This document shows, one piece after another, positions 12,582-23,800 of a DNA stretch of 64,000 bases. A program made the translations under genes and the position numbers. Below the pieces are notes generated by a model. The model saw nothing but the letters and a program-made list of their open reading frames with translations, was not told where the DNA came from and ran no database searches. Source of the stretch: Adiantum capillus-veneris (taxonomy: Eukaryota; Streptophyta; Polypodiopsida; Polypodiales; Pteridaceae); NCBI GenBank assembly GCA_014529385.2, contig CM043971.1, forward strand, positions 30,583,709-30,647,708, written 5' to 3'. The stretch's first letter is position 1, and every line of letters begins with the position of its first letter.

Positions 12582-12796
12582 CCGCTACCCGCGGACTTTC
12601 TCTATCTAACCAACAGAGCCTTTGCAAAGAATTTACTTATTTGCTAACCGCAAAATACGCACACTTTCCCAGTCGCTAACCGCAAGGGAGCATCTCGCTA
12701 ACCGCAAGGCATCCTGCTAACCGCAAGAGACAAAAAGAGAGCTGATAACCTCAGCTTGATCTCCGCTAACCGCGGAATCACCTCGCTAACCGCGAG
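12582..12796 (-). promoter_or_regulatory. Array of eight GGUUA-loop hairpins in the LTR (copy 1)
   Basis: Read on the minus strand, which is the element's sense, eight short stems of 4-5 bp enclose a GGTTA loop (GGGTA in one). They lie at 12582-12594, 12640-12654, 12672-12686, 12694-12708, 12713-12727, 12741-12755, 12763-12777 and 12782-12796. Stem sequences differ (TTTGC/GCAAA, GCTGA/TCAGC, TCCGC/GCGGA, CTCGC/GCGAG) while the loop stays. Three need one G-U pair, which exists only in minus-strand RNA. The TATA box at 13449-13456 puts them in the transcribed leader about 0.6-0.85 kb from the likely start. Function is unknown. Confidence 0.7.
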
Positions 12797-13448
12797 TTCC
12801 ATCTGGAAACAAGATATTCTTTCAGCAATTTTTTTCTTTATGTGATTTCTCAAACAAGATTAACTAACTTCTAATATCAAACAGAGATAGTTTATCAAAC
12901 ACAAATCATAAATCAAACAATTTCTTCTCTACTCTATGAAATCATATGCTTGTTTCTTGCGATATAATCATGTTTTCTGGACAGTTTAAGGGAATTCTTA
13001 GGCTTGACTTACCGGTCATCATATATAACAATGCAGAATTATAAATTCATCTTACCGGATTAGCAACACGTTCGACTACCTCTCCTGGTTGAGGTTGGAC
13101 GGCCTCGAATTATTTCGCAACCAATACCTCCGCTTGAGCAACGTTTGGAGTAGTTGATGCCTTCCTTTGCATCTTTCTTGGAGGTGGAGCAACATGAGCG
13201 TCCTTCGAGCTTCGGGTCACTTGCTTTGGGGCCATTGTATCCTGAAAGAGAAGAGAGAAAGTGCGAAAGAGAACTCAAGAATTTGAGAGGTAACATGATG
13301 ATGGTAGAGAAAGAAGTTGGAGATGGAGATGGCTTGAGAGTAAGAGCTTGAGGGAAAGAGGTTGAGGGAGAGAAGATAACGTCCACGTCAAGGCAAGAGA
13401 GCTTCCGCTTCTGAGAGTGTGTGTCCTCAAAGTGAAGGGAGAGAAGTC

Positions 13449-13456
13449 TTTATATA
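13449..13456 (-). promoter_or_regulatory. TATA box of the chromovirus LTR
   Basis: The minus strand reads TATATAAA, with the same octamer at 20129-20136 in the other LTR. It sits about 500 bases into the 2-kb LTR, a normal U3/R boundary. No initiator sequence is assigned. Confidence 0.6.
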
Positions 13457-13999
13457 GGCTCTCAAGGCCATCTAAGAATAGAGGGAGGAAGGAGAGATAA
13501 GTTCGCGCACGTTCACAGGTTGATTTTTATTTTTATTTTTTATTTTTTTTTGGGTGGATACAGATTTCGATGCGTGATTTCGAACCTCTTGGATGAAACT
13601 TGGCTCCCAAGAAAAGAGCTCTAAATTAAGCTCCTCCTCTCTTTCTTTCCTAAAAGTACTCCTCCTACTCCTTCTTCTCTAAAATTACTCCTCCTTTCTT
13701 AAAATTGTTCTCCCTTTCCTAAAATTACTCTCTCTTTCCAAAAGAGTCAACTCTTATCTTTAGATACAATCTTGAGGCTTAAGTTTCCCATCAACCTTAG
13801 TGTTTTCAAGTGAATAAGGTTCATAATTAATAGTTCTAAAGTTCGATTTTTGATCTGACCGTTCCATTAGAATGCTCTTTGACTTAATAAAATGCAAACC
13901 TCAAATATTTGCAAAGTAAATGAAATACTTCTATTGAAAAATGTTGGGTACATTACAATCTCCCCAACTTAGGGATTCGAGATGTCCTCATCTCGAGAA

Positions 14000-15530
14000 A
14001 AATTGAGGATAGTCCTTCTTTAGGGTGGCTTCACCTTCCCATGTTGCATCTTCTTCAGGATAGTCTTGCCACTAAACAAGATGTTCTCTGAGAACACTAT
14101 TTCGAAGGATCTTCTCTCGAGACTCTAAAATTCTAGAAGGTTGGAGTTCCAAGATGTTTTGAGTAGGCATGACAATTTGTTCATCATTGAGGAGTTGATC
14201 ATCACTAGGAATATAGGGTTTTAATAAGCTTACATGAAATACATCGTGGACTTCGATATGAGCTAGCAACTTCAACTTGTAAGCTTGGGTACACTTGGTC
14301 ACTTCATAAGGGCCACAATAACATGGACTAAGCTTCTTGTACTTTCCAAGTGATCGGGTACTTCTCTTTGGATGAATCCGAAGAAAAACCTTGTCACCTT
14401 ATTTCGGATCTCTTACTATCTACATACTGCTTTTGACGATCCTGAGTTGCCTGAATATCCTTTCGGATGGCTTTTGTTTGATTTTCCATTTCTTCCAGCA
14501 TCTTCTTAGACACTTCAACTTTGATGGTAGGGTCAGAAAAATTGAGTGGAGAGACACATTCTTGACCATACAAGGCACAAAATGGGGTCATACCAATGCT
14601 TTGATGATGAGAAGCATTGTAAGCATACTCCACTAGAGGTAAAAATTGAATCCATCGCTTAGGTTCTCTACTGCAATAAGCTCTAAGAATATCTTTGATG
14701 ACTTGGTTAACTCGTTCTGTTTGACCATCTGATTGAGGATGGTATGTGGTACTAAAGTTTAACTCTGTTCCAATTGCCTTGAAGAGTGAGGTCCAAAAGT
14801 TTAAAGTGAACTTCATATCTCTATCGCTTACAATCCGTTTGGGCAATCCATGCAATCTAAAAATCTCTTTAAAAAATAGTCGTGCAATGTCAGAGGCGGT
14901 AAAGGTTGTCTTGACTAGTATGAGATGCGCAACCTTCGTGAGTAGGTCAACAACTACCATGAGTGAATTATAACCTCCTTGTATCATAGGTAATCCAATG
15001 ACGAAGTCCATACTTATGCATTCCCATTTCATTTGGGGAATGTCCAATGGTTGAAGTTTACCGGGAAGTTTAACTCTCTCAGCTTTAATCCTTTGGCATG
15101 TCAAGCATTGGCGAACATAGCATAGAACATCTTCTTTTTGCCCAGTCCAATAGAAACTTTTTTGTACGGAATTGAGAGTCTTCGCATATCCTGGGTGTCC
15201 TGAAGTAGGGCTTTCATGGGCCTCAAATAAGATAGCTTTCTTTAAGTTAGGGTCCCTTGGTATACATAACCTATCTCTATAGTAGAGACAAGGTCCATCA
15301 TGTGAGAAGTGTAATATTGAAGGTATATTCTTGGAATCCCCAGATCGAGCAAGGTTAAGCTGCCTTTGATACTCTGGGTCAGATGACGCAACTTCCTTAA
15401 TCTTTTCAATGATTGGGTTATTGGGTATAGATATGAGGCGCAAAAAAGGTTTTTGACTAAGTGGATATGCAACCGTGTTCGCTTTTCCACGACGATAGAT
15501 AATGTCAAAGTCAAATTCTTGCAAAAGTTA
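14000..15530 (-). pseudogene. Ty3 integrase with C-terminal chromodomain
   Basis: The integrase inserts element cDNA into the genome, and chromodomains steer chromoviruses to marked chromatin. Frame 15524-14394 shows the zinc-binding start (GHPGYAKTLNSVQKSFYW...CLTCQRIKAE), the core (SMDFVIGLP, IVSDRDMKF, YHPQSDGQTERVN) and the GPY-side region. After a frame change, 14302-14072 reads VFHVSLLKPYIP then ILESREK. The frame past a stop near 14070 continues VKWQDYPEEDATWE, a good chromodomain end. The catalytic D, D and E positions appear present. The frame breaks near 14394, 14072 and 15530 mean no intact protein. Confidence 0.85.
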
Positions 15531-15536
15531 TACCCA

Positions 15537-16640
15537 TCATCTTTGTCGTATATTTAAGGTTGCTTGAGTGAAAATCCACTTTAAGCTCTGATGGTCGGTT
15601 ATAAGTTGAAACTTTTGTCCCAATAAGTAGTGTCTCCACAGCTTCAAAGCGTGAATGACTGTCAATAGTTCGAGATCATGGGTGGGATAGTTCTTTTCAT
15701 GAACCTTAAGCTTACATGAGGTGAAAGCTATTGGTATGCCTTCTTGAGCTAATACTCCTCCAACTGCTATTCCACTAGCATCAATGACGACTTCAAAGGC
15801 TTGGTTAAAATTTGGTAACTTTAGGCACGGTGCTATAGTCACATACTACTTAAGTTGATCAAATCTTTCTTGGTGTAGTGGTCCCCAGCCTATCTTCACT
15901 CCTTTCTTCAGAAGATCGGTCAAGGGTGAAGCAATCACTGCATAATCCTTTATAAAGACTCTATACCATCTTGTGATTCCTAAGAATCCTCTAAGCTCAC
16001 TTGCATTTGACGATTGAGTCCATTCAACAATGTCTTGAACTTTAGCAGGGTCCACTGAGATTCCTTCATGCGAAAAATTAAATCCCAAATACTCAATCCT
16101 TGGAGTGAAAAATGAACACTTTCTCATCTTTGCATAATAGCTTGTGTTCTCGAAGAATATCCAACACCTTTCTCAGGTGGTCTTCATGTTCTTCTTCATC
16201 CTTTGAGTAGATTAGAATATCATCAAAGAAGACAAGAAAAAAGTCATCTAAGAACGGCCTGAAAATATCTTGCATCAATCTATTGAATGTAGCCGAAGCA
16301 TTAGTGAGACCAAATGACATTACTATGAACTCAAAATGTCCATATCGGGTGTTAAAAGTTGTCTTTGGAATATGTGATTCCTTTATTCTGATTTGATAAT
16401 AACCAGATCTTAGATCTATCTTTGAGAAGACCTTGGAACCATGTAGTTTGTCCAACAATTCATTGATTCGTGGGATAGGATAGTTTTTCTTAATTGTTAC
16501 CTGGTTTAGTCCTCTGTAATAAATGCAGACTCGTAAAGTCCCATCTTTCTTCTTTTGAAAGAGTACTGGTGCTTCCTAACTTGATATACTCGGTCTAATA
16601 AATCCATGTTCTATAAGTTGACAAAGTTGTTCTTTCAATT
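15537..16640 (-). pseudogene. Ty3 reverse transcriptase and RNase H
   Basis: On the minus strand from about 16640 the frame gives ELKEQLCQLIEHGFIRP, a stop, [19 protein letters not shown], then [16 protein letters not shown]. These lead into 16458-16093 ([30 protein letters not shown]). The active-site motif is FFDD ([13 protein letters not shown]). The thumb follows at 16127-15846 (YLGFNFSHEGISVDPAKV, LRGFLGITRWYRVFI). RNase H is at 15842-15537 (FEVVIDASGIAVGGVLAQ, ELLTVIHALKLWRHYLLG, TDHQSLKW). A stop near 16575 and frame changes near 16110 and 15843 inactivate it. Confidence 0.88.
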
Positions 16641-17574
16641 CAATGGCCTCTGGCTGCTCTTCCTCGTCCTCTACCTCGTCCACCACTTCGTCCATTGTTA
16701 GGTCCAAAAGGACGGTGTCTTTGATCTACTTCAGTTGTTGTTGTTGCTCTATTAGTCAGACGTGGACATCTATTCCGATAATGTCCCAACTCTCCACATT
16801 CAAAGCATCGAACCTCCAAGCGTGAAGGATTTTGAGCATTAGCAGCATAATCTCTTTGTGGTTGTCCATTATTATTGGGAAGACTTATTGGACGTCTCGC
16901 TCCATTAAAACTTTGATTTTGTTCAACTCTTCTTCTAATCCCTTGCTCCTTCATAAAGGGCTTAGCTCGTAGTAAAGCATCTTGCACAGTAGTAAGTTTC
17001 ATGGCTTTTAATCACGAGCTGATTGGTTCTCTTAAACCTTGACAAAAACGGGCTACCTGCTGCTCTATGGTCATTTGTGGAGTGTAACGCCTAAGCCTTA
17101 CAAAGTTTGAGTAGTACTCTTCCAAGGTTAAACTGTATTGCTTGAAGATAAAGAACCCATTCATCTTCAATGCTTTGTGTGCAAGAGGTAAGTATCTTTC
17201 CTTCACTGCCTTCTTAATTTTCCTCCAACTCTGGGAGTTCTCCAATACTCCCATGTCATGACAATGTTGTTTCCACCATAATTTTGCTTCACCAGAGAGA
17301 GGCAAAACATCCCTAGCATCGCTTGATTTGCAGGCGCAGTCTTTGCAGCCAAGAAGTAATCATCCATAGCTTCAATCCATACATCTGCATCCTTCTCAAT
17401 ATCAATACCCTCTCCTTTAAAAGAAGGTGGTTGCATTTGTTTCAACAATAACTTCTTCTCCTGAATCTCCGTATAGATAGCATCGTTCTGAGGGTTTTCC
17501 ATTATAGGAGTGATTTGAGGATCCTCTGAGTGTACGCATATATTATTGTTAATATTCATAATAACCCAAAACAC
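16640..17574 (-). pseudogene. Ty3 gag with CCHC zinc knuckle, protease missing
   Basis: Gag forms the particle shell and binds the RNA. Frame 17574-17203 has ADVWIEAMDDYFLA. After a frameshift near 17290, frame 17305-17012 has MPLSGEAKLWW, VKERYLP and TLEEYYSNFVRLRRY, typical of Retrotrans_gag. Frame 17002-16640 has RCFECGELGHYRNRCP (C-x2-C-x4-H-x4-C) followed by an RG-rich tail. The RG tail runs directly into the RT start at about 16640. The aspartic protease and linker normally found between (some 200 codons or more) are absent, so an internal deletion removed them. Confidence 0.85.
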
Positions 17575-18096
17575 TAGGGTATTTTCTAAACTTAGACTTA
17601 TCTAGTCAACTAAAAGTTCAACCACATAACTTTACCAATCCTAACTTACATATTAAAACTTAACCATATTTCAGTCTATCAAAACTTAGTCAGATAACTT
17701 AACCAGTCATGACTTATCCAACCCATCAGAACTTAGTCACATGACTTAACCAGTCACGAGCAACTCTTGTCAATCACACGACTGAACCAGTTATACAATT
17801 TCTTTGAAGAAAACAACCCAATCAAATGACTTAACCAATCAACAATCTTTTTTTTTGAAGCAAAACATTACTATCTATAACTCATCAAAAAGCCATATAG
17901 GGGTCTACAAAAGATCTCTCCATGAGGATATATAATAGAGGTTTCAACCATAGTTGTAATACATATCAGCTGACATGTCGTAAAATATTGGTGGTTGATG
18001 ATGTGGATGTAAGAATCAAAACACAAGAGAAAGCTCGGGATAGCCAATGAAAACTTTTTCCTTCAAGGTCGGCAGAGTGCGATTGTCAATAACAAC

Positions 18097-18465
18097 TCAA
18101 TTGGCAGGGATAACTGATGTCACTGTGTCATACACCCATCGATTACGAATCGTGACTCCATCAGGGGCCATGACAGTCAGTGGTGCTTCATAAAATTGAA
18201 AGTATGAAACCAGCTTCAATTCTTCAACCCACTTGATTTGATGTAGGTCAATCTCTAAGTGTTCAATGTGACATGCTCCGATAGCAAAGGTTGTTCCACG
18301 AACCCAACGACTCATATAAAACCATGTATTTGGTGGATCAAAATTGATGTGAGGTGCAAAAACCTTGTCAAGGATGCAGAACACATTCTCACGAAATTTG
18401 AATATTGGTGATTGGCAAGCAGTGTGATATATTGCCTTAAATATAGTTAAACAGTCGGTGTCCAT
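18097..18465 (-). CDS. 122-codon open frame in the chromovirus leader, unknown product
   Basis: This open frame with its own ATG lies between the primer site and gag. The protein is of mixed composition with aromatic clusters (FYMSRWVRGTTFAIGACHIEHLEI) and no membrane segment or low complexity. I do not recognise a domain. Chromovirus leaders usually have no such ORF. It may be a captured fragment or chance. The rest of the leader (17575-18096, 18466-18568) shows nothing. Confidence 0.35.
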   Translation of the reverse strand: MDTDCLTIFKAIYHTACQSPIFKFRENVFCILDKVFAPHINFDPPNTWFYMSRWVRGTTFAIGACHIEHLEIDLHQIKWVEELKLVSYFQFYEAPLTVMAPDGVTIRNRWVYDTVTSVIPAN

Positions 18466-18568
18466 AAACTCGTGCTACAAAACAGATAGGGTAACAGTGT
18501 CAAGCAAGTATTCATGCAATCAAGCCCAAGAATAGTACAGACGGTTAAAAAACCAAAATTTAAACCTA

Positions 18569-18582
18569 AGCCTCGGATACCA
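18569..18582 (-). other. Primer-binding site of the chromovirus
   Basis: Two bases inside the 5' LTR the minus strand reads TGGTATCCGAGGC. It is close to the initiator tRNA-Met site TGGTATCAGAGC with two differences, so either a degraded or a variant site. Confidence 0.7.
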
Positions 18583-19279
18583 ATTGTGAGGTCCCCAACC
18601 CTGAGAAGATTGGGGTGGCTTGATAGATGGCCTTCCTTTATTCTCCTTTTCCGTTGACGACACCCTACTCCATTTCCACAAAGTAGAGATACGAGCAACA
18701 GAAGAGAGGAAGTCCTCTATCCATCGTTTACGTGGTTATAAAGGTCATACGTCACAAGCCAGGTCGATAAATCTAGGATTCTAATGAAGCTGTTTCCTAA
18801 CATAAAGATGAAATCCCATTGACATGTTTAGAATCCAATAAACAACGCCTTTTTCCCCACGTTTAAGAGGCACGGCCACCATTCATAAACCATAAATATG
18901 ATATAAGAATTAGTCTAAACTAAATAGTAGTCTTGTGGGCACGTAGATTTGGGACGTCTCAACTCTTGGCACGATGAGTCTCTAATTTTGCTTCTCTTAA
19001 TAAGAGGGAGTAGAGAGTTTCTCAACTGATCGACACCACCCATCCTCGACCGACTACCTGAGCCAGCCCCCACTTTCCACCCCACACTCACGCTTTTCTA
19101 CTTATTTACTAATTACTACCAGGCTGTTTTACATATACAAACAATGTTCTTATTCCAGACATAGATTCTTTTATCCAACCCTTCAAACATCACAAAAACA
19201 TTTCTTTCTCAAACATGGTCTAATGAAAACAGTCCTATAATTCAACAAAAATGAATCTTTCAATTATTCTTAAGGGTTG

Positions 19280-19494
19280 CCACTACCCGCGGACTTTCTC
19301 TATCTAACCAACAGAGCCTTTACAAAGGATTTACTTATTCACTAACCGCGAAATGCGCACACTTTTCCATTCGCTAACCGCAAGGGAACATCTCGCTAAC
19401 CGCAAGGTATCCTGCTAACCGCAAGAGACAAAAAGAGAGCTGATAACCTCAGCTTAATCTCCGCTAACCGCGGAATCACCTCGCTAACCGCGAG
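19280..19494 (-). promoter_or_regulatory. Array of eight GGUUA-loop hairpins in the LTR (copy 2)
   Basis: This is the counterpart of 12582-12796, with units at 19280-19292, 19338-19352, 19370-19384, 19392-19406, 19411-19425, 19439-19453, 19460-19474 and 19480-19494. In unit two the stem changed from TTTGC/GCAAA to TTCGC/GTGAA on the element's strand: one U-A pair became C-G and one G-C became G-U, so pairing is kept. In unit one a C to T change gives G-U, again still paired. Confidence 0.7.
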
Positions 19495-20601
19495 TTCCAT
19501 CTGAGAAATTGTTTTCTTTATGTGATTTCTCAAACAAGATTAACTAACTTCTAATATCAAACAGAGATAGTTTATCAAACACAAATCATAAATCAAACAA
19601 TTCCTTTTCAACTCTATGAAATCATATGCTTGTTTCTTGTGATATAATCATGTTTTCTGAACAGTTTAAGGGAATTCTTAGGCTTGACTTATCACTCATC
19701 ATATATAACAATGCAACATTATAAATTCATCTTATCGGATTAGCAACACGTTTGACTACCTCTCGTGGTTGAGGTTGGACAGCCTCGACTTCTTCCGCAA
19801 CCAATACCTCCGCTTGAGCAACGTTTGGAGTAGTTGATGCCTTCCCCTACATCTTTCTTGGAGGTGGAGCGACATGAGCGTCCTTCGAGCTTAAAGTAAC
19901 TCGCTTCGGGGCCATCCTATCGTGAAAGAGAAGAGAGAAAGTGAGAAAGAGAACTCAAGAATTTGAGAGGTAACATGATGATGGTAGAGAAAGAAGTTGG
20001 AGATGGAGATGGCTTGAGGGTAAGAGCTTGAGGGAAAGCGGTTGAGGGAGAGAAGATAACTCCGACGTCAAAGCAAGAGAGCTTCTGCTTATGAGAGTGT
20101 GTGTCCTCAAAGTGAAGGGAGAGGGGCCTTTATATAGGCTCTCAAGGCCAGCTAAAAATAGAGGGAGGAAGGAGAGATAAGTTTGCGCACATTCACGGCT
20201 TGAAAAAAAATTTTTGGCGGACATGGATTTTGATACGCGATTTTGAACCTCTTGGATGAAAAGAGCTCTAAACTAAGCTCCTCCTCTTTTTCTTTCCTAA
20301 AAGTACTCCTCCTACTCTTTCTTCTTTAAAATTACTCCTCCTTTCCTAAAATTGCTCACCCTTTCCTAAAATTACTCTCTCTTTCCAAAAGAGTCAACTC
20401 TTATCTTTAGATACAATCTTGAGGCTTAAGTTTCCCATCAACCTTAGTGTTTTCAAGTGAATAAGGTTCATAATTAATAGTTCTAAAGTCCGATTTTTTA
20501 TCCGATCGTTCCATTAGAATGCTCTTTGACTTAATAAAATACAAACCTCAAATATTTGCAAAGTAAATGAAATACTTTTATTGAAAAATGTTGGGTACAT
20601 T

Positions 20602-20809
20602 CCCAGGACGGTCACCTTTTAGAATGTGTATGCTATCACGTGAGTTAAACGGAGAGGATTATTAAAAAATCAAAATGTATACATACAGAGGGGGGTGGGG
20701 GTTTTTTAAATAGGCACGTAGTGTAAATATAGTATGTATATTGAGGTATTATTAATAACCTCTTGAACGCACGTGATATAGGAAGCTTTTGATAAGTGAC
20801 CGCCCCGGG
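20602..20809. mobile_element. 208-bp MITE in the chromovirus LTR
   Basis: Its terminal inverted repeats start CCCAGGACGGTCAC on the left and CCCGGGGCGGTCAC (reverse complement) on the right. Similarity continues inward for about 70 bases (TATCACGTG, then TTATTAA blocks). It is flanked by GGTACATT at 20594-20601 and 20810-20817. That is 8 bp, or 9 bp (GGGTACATT) if one terminal G is counted in the target, so it is hAT-like or Mutator-like. It has no coding capacity. Confidence 0.85.
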
Positions 20810-20820
20810 GGTACATTACA

Positions 20821-23800
20821 CTCCGCAAAAAATTATATTTAGTCCTCCAAATGGTTGAGTGTAATTATTCTTGAGTGCTCGAAGCCGTGTATCTATGATA
20901 TGAAGCAATCTATTGCCTATCAAGGATGCCTCATCAAAAACAACCAACTTGAGATATATGTACATTTGTGATAGATTGCTCAAGGTCTCATTTGATAGAG
21001 CAATGTTGTCATTGAGCATCAATGGAAGCCGCAAGGCTAAGTGAATGGTGGTGCCGCCAAAATTATAAGCTGCCTTGCCTATGTAAGCCATTAGAAGTGT
21101 TGTTGGGAGGTTAATGTCACTTGCAATCAATGTGCAGTAGTGTCGCACTAAACCTTGGACATGGCGCGTATTGTGAATGTCTTCCCAGTGCCAGCACCAC
21201 CTGTAAGGAAAAGGTGGATAGGAATGTTTGAGTGCACCCTTTTCTTTGTCATGATATCATCATAAAGTTGTCTTTGTTCTGTGTTTAAGCTCATGACAAG
21301 TGTATGGTACTCTTCATTTGGGATTCCAAGCAGCTTTAATGGTGTTGCAATACTTGTGTTGTGAGGTCTAGTTTTTGGCAAGTCAAGGTCGAGTTCATAC
21401 TTGAATGTCTCTTGATGATTGCTCCTTGTGGAAGAATTAGATGATGACTCTTTCTTGCTACTTGCCAAGATCTCAACTTTCATGAACTTTTTCTTATTTT
21501 CAGTAATTGTACCAATGTTGATCTCAAAATTTTCTCTCCATGTTGTGACACTTGTGTCAAATTCAGACTCGCTACTTGTGAAAGGGAGAAAGAGCAAGCA
21601 AACCTCATGATAATGTCTCTCAGCATCGAGCTCTCTATTGAAGTTTGCATACCTTATGACTCGGGGCTTTTTTCGCTTGCATTGCACACCATCTGAATTG
21701 GTAAACTGGGTTGGAAATTCGGCCAAGCATAGATGTGATAGATGGTGTGGTCTTTTGGTGTATTTAGTGACAACATCATCGAAGAAAATGTGTGTGTCAT
21801 CAGGATGAAGCATCTCCAAAGTAGGTCATCTCTTTAGTAATAGTGTCCTTTGAGGCTGAAAATCTGCGTTGATGAAAACAAATTGTCTGCTAGCACTATG
21901 CAATGGCAAGGAGAGTGCAATATATGCTGTTTGTTGTGCTAAAATTTCCTGGTTGTTGACAAGGGTACTTCCAATTTTCTTAAGTCGTTCTAAGGTGGGC
22001 AAATTGTTTTCCTTGCAGTTATCAAGAACGGTTTTAGTCGCCCTACTTGTTGTTGAGTCGTGTTTTGTCATGTAGAATGTGCAATATGCTACAGCTACAT
22101 GAGCATTGAAAATAAATTGGATATCAATGTTACCATCCCATAAGGTGCACAAAGATTTATTGAAATTGTTTGTGTAGATGTCCTTTGGATGACGTTTAAG
22201 CAAAAGGGTTGGTTATGTAAGTGTGAAAGAGAGTGTCTCAAGATATGAGTTTTCATCCATACATAAAAGTTCAACCATTTGTTGAAGTTCAATGGTGGTT
22301 CTTGGCCAAGACTTGCAAGCAATTCATCAAGTTTCTTTTTGTTTGCAAGAAGTATTTTCTTCCTTGAATCACTTGTTTCAATTGGATGCAATATTATTGT
22401 TTCCTTGGCAGGAGGACGAGGAAATCCAAACCCTCGACAAGCTTTTTTATGGCTTTTACATGTCTTTCGATGTGAATGGGTCTGAATATTCCTGAGCTCG
22501 TCGCTTAACTCATCCTTGTCAGTGGAGATGAACATATCAACAAAGCTAATCACATTGCGATCCTCAGATACACCAAACAATGGTGCATTTTTAGTCCAAA
22601 GCAACACATGGTCATGTTGGCTTTCTCTATTCTGGAATTCCGTCACGAAAAAGAAGTCGATAATCTCGCCAAGTATTTTGGATTTGCGTTTGAGCTCTTT
22701 CCTTTAGTGATTTGAATCTATGAACATAGTAGCGAGCAGTGGTGATGGGATCATAATGAACCAAGGCTCGAATGAAAGCACTATTTCTCTGGAAATCACA
22801 TGCGCATATTTGTGGGTTAAGAAGTGCAAGACATTTATGCAAAGGCTCCCACCTCTGCTCTGCACACAATATGGTGATGAAGGATGTGGGTTGACCTATT
22901 TGTATCATTGCAAAGACATTGCACTTGAGTTTGGCTTTGTAATTGCATGATGTGTGAAGAGTCTCAAAATCACGATAGCCAAGTTGAAACTGGAGAACTT
23001 GGTCAATATTAGTACTACCTTGGACGTCACCTGCACATAATTGTTTTCCTTGTAGTTTGCCTTTTCCTAAACGTACCCATATAGAGCCCAAAACCTTGGC
23101 AATGATGATTCTCATGACCTTGAAGAAAAGATTCTCAATGTCCAAAGCAAATCGTCTATCTTTGTGTTTAAGTTCCCATCGTGCAATCTTTTGGTACTTA
23201 GTCTTAGCAAGTTGGGCATAGATTCTTTTTTGTACAAAGAATAGAGATGGGAATGATAGCTCTTCACATGCATCATCATCAAATAAGCTAAGGGGACTAA
23301 AACCTTCAGATGGTGCAACACTATGCGCATGCACACTATGATCAACCACTTGTTGGGAAGAGTAGATCCCATGCACAAGTGTATCAAATTGTTCACCCAT
23401 TGATTCCCCAAATTCATTTGGTTCGGGCAACTCAATATTAGGAACTATTTGGATAGTGGATGCCCAAGATTCATCTATGCAAGTATTATGTTCAATATAC
23501 AAGGGAGTTGAATCAACAAAGCCAAGGCTCTAAGCACATAAAATGGACGGATTGCTCCACCAACGTATGCTTGATGAAACTCAAGATTTCGTTTCACTTG
23601 AACCAAAATTGTTGCATGTTGATCTGCAAAACGAGATAGTATTCTTTGAACCCTAGATAAGTATGCCATAACATTCACTACACTCCCGTGCACGCCATAT
23701 TGTCCCTCATAGTTGAGCTCTCTTATTTGCGCGAAGGGTATACGAAGTGACACAAGAGGTCTCTCAATAGGGTTCAACATCATTACCTCATCAATGGATT

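Larger units (their letters stand above)
11890..13957 (-). repeat. 3' LTR of the Ty3 chromovirus (2068 bp)
   Basis: It pairs with 18585-20820. On the element's strand it begins at 13957 next to the purine-rich tract (RC of 13958-13975). It has a TATATAAA box at 13449-13456 and the hairpin array at 12582-12796. A long 2-kb LTR is within the range of plant chromoviruses. Confidence 0.9.
11890..20820 (-). mobile_element. Ty3/gypsy chromovirus inserted in the Helentron helicase
   Basis: This is a complete but defective LTR retrotransposon on the minus strand. LTRs at 11890-13957 and 18585-20820 run TGTGAGG...ATTACA on the plus strand. They are flanked by identical 5-bp duplications, CTCCG at 11885-11889 and 20821-20825. 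Internal order is gag, RT, RNase H, integrase, chromodomain, as in Ty3 chromoviruses. Over a 300-base stretch I compared by eye the LTRs are roughly 94% identical. Removing the element and one CTCCG rejoins the helicase frame directly after its conserved FCG, restoring the acidic residue of the motif. Insertion therefore hit a then-coding Helentron. Confidence 0.93.
18585..20820 (-). repeat. 5' LTR of the chromovirus, carrying a MITE
   Basis: It pairs with 11890-13957 and is interrupted near its outer end by the MITE at 20602-20809. Without the MITE and its duplication it is about 2.02 kb. A TATATAAA box lies at 20129-20136 on the minus strand. Confidence 0.9.

Noticed and set aside
12640-12796. 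MYB-type (TAACNG) promoter site array
   Set aside because: One unit (GCTGATAACCTCAGC) lacks the G after TAACC but keeps loop and stem. The conserved feature is therefore the hairpin; it also lies downstream of TATA.
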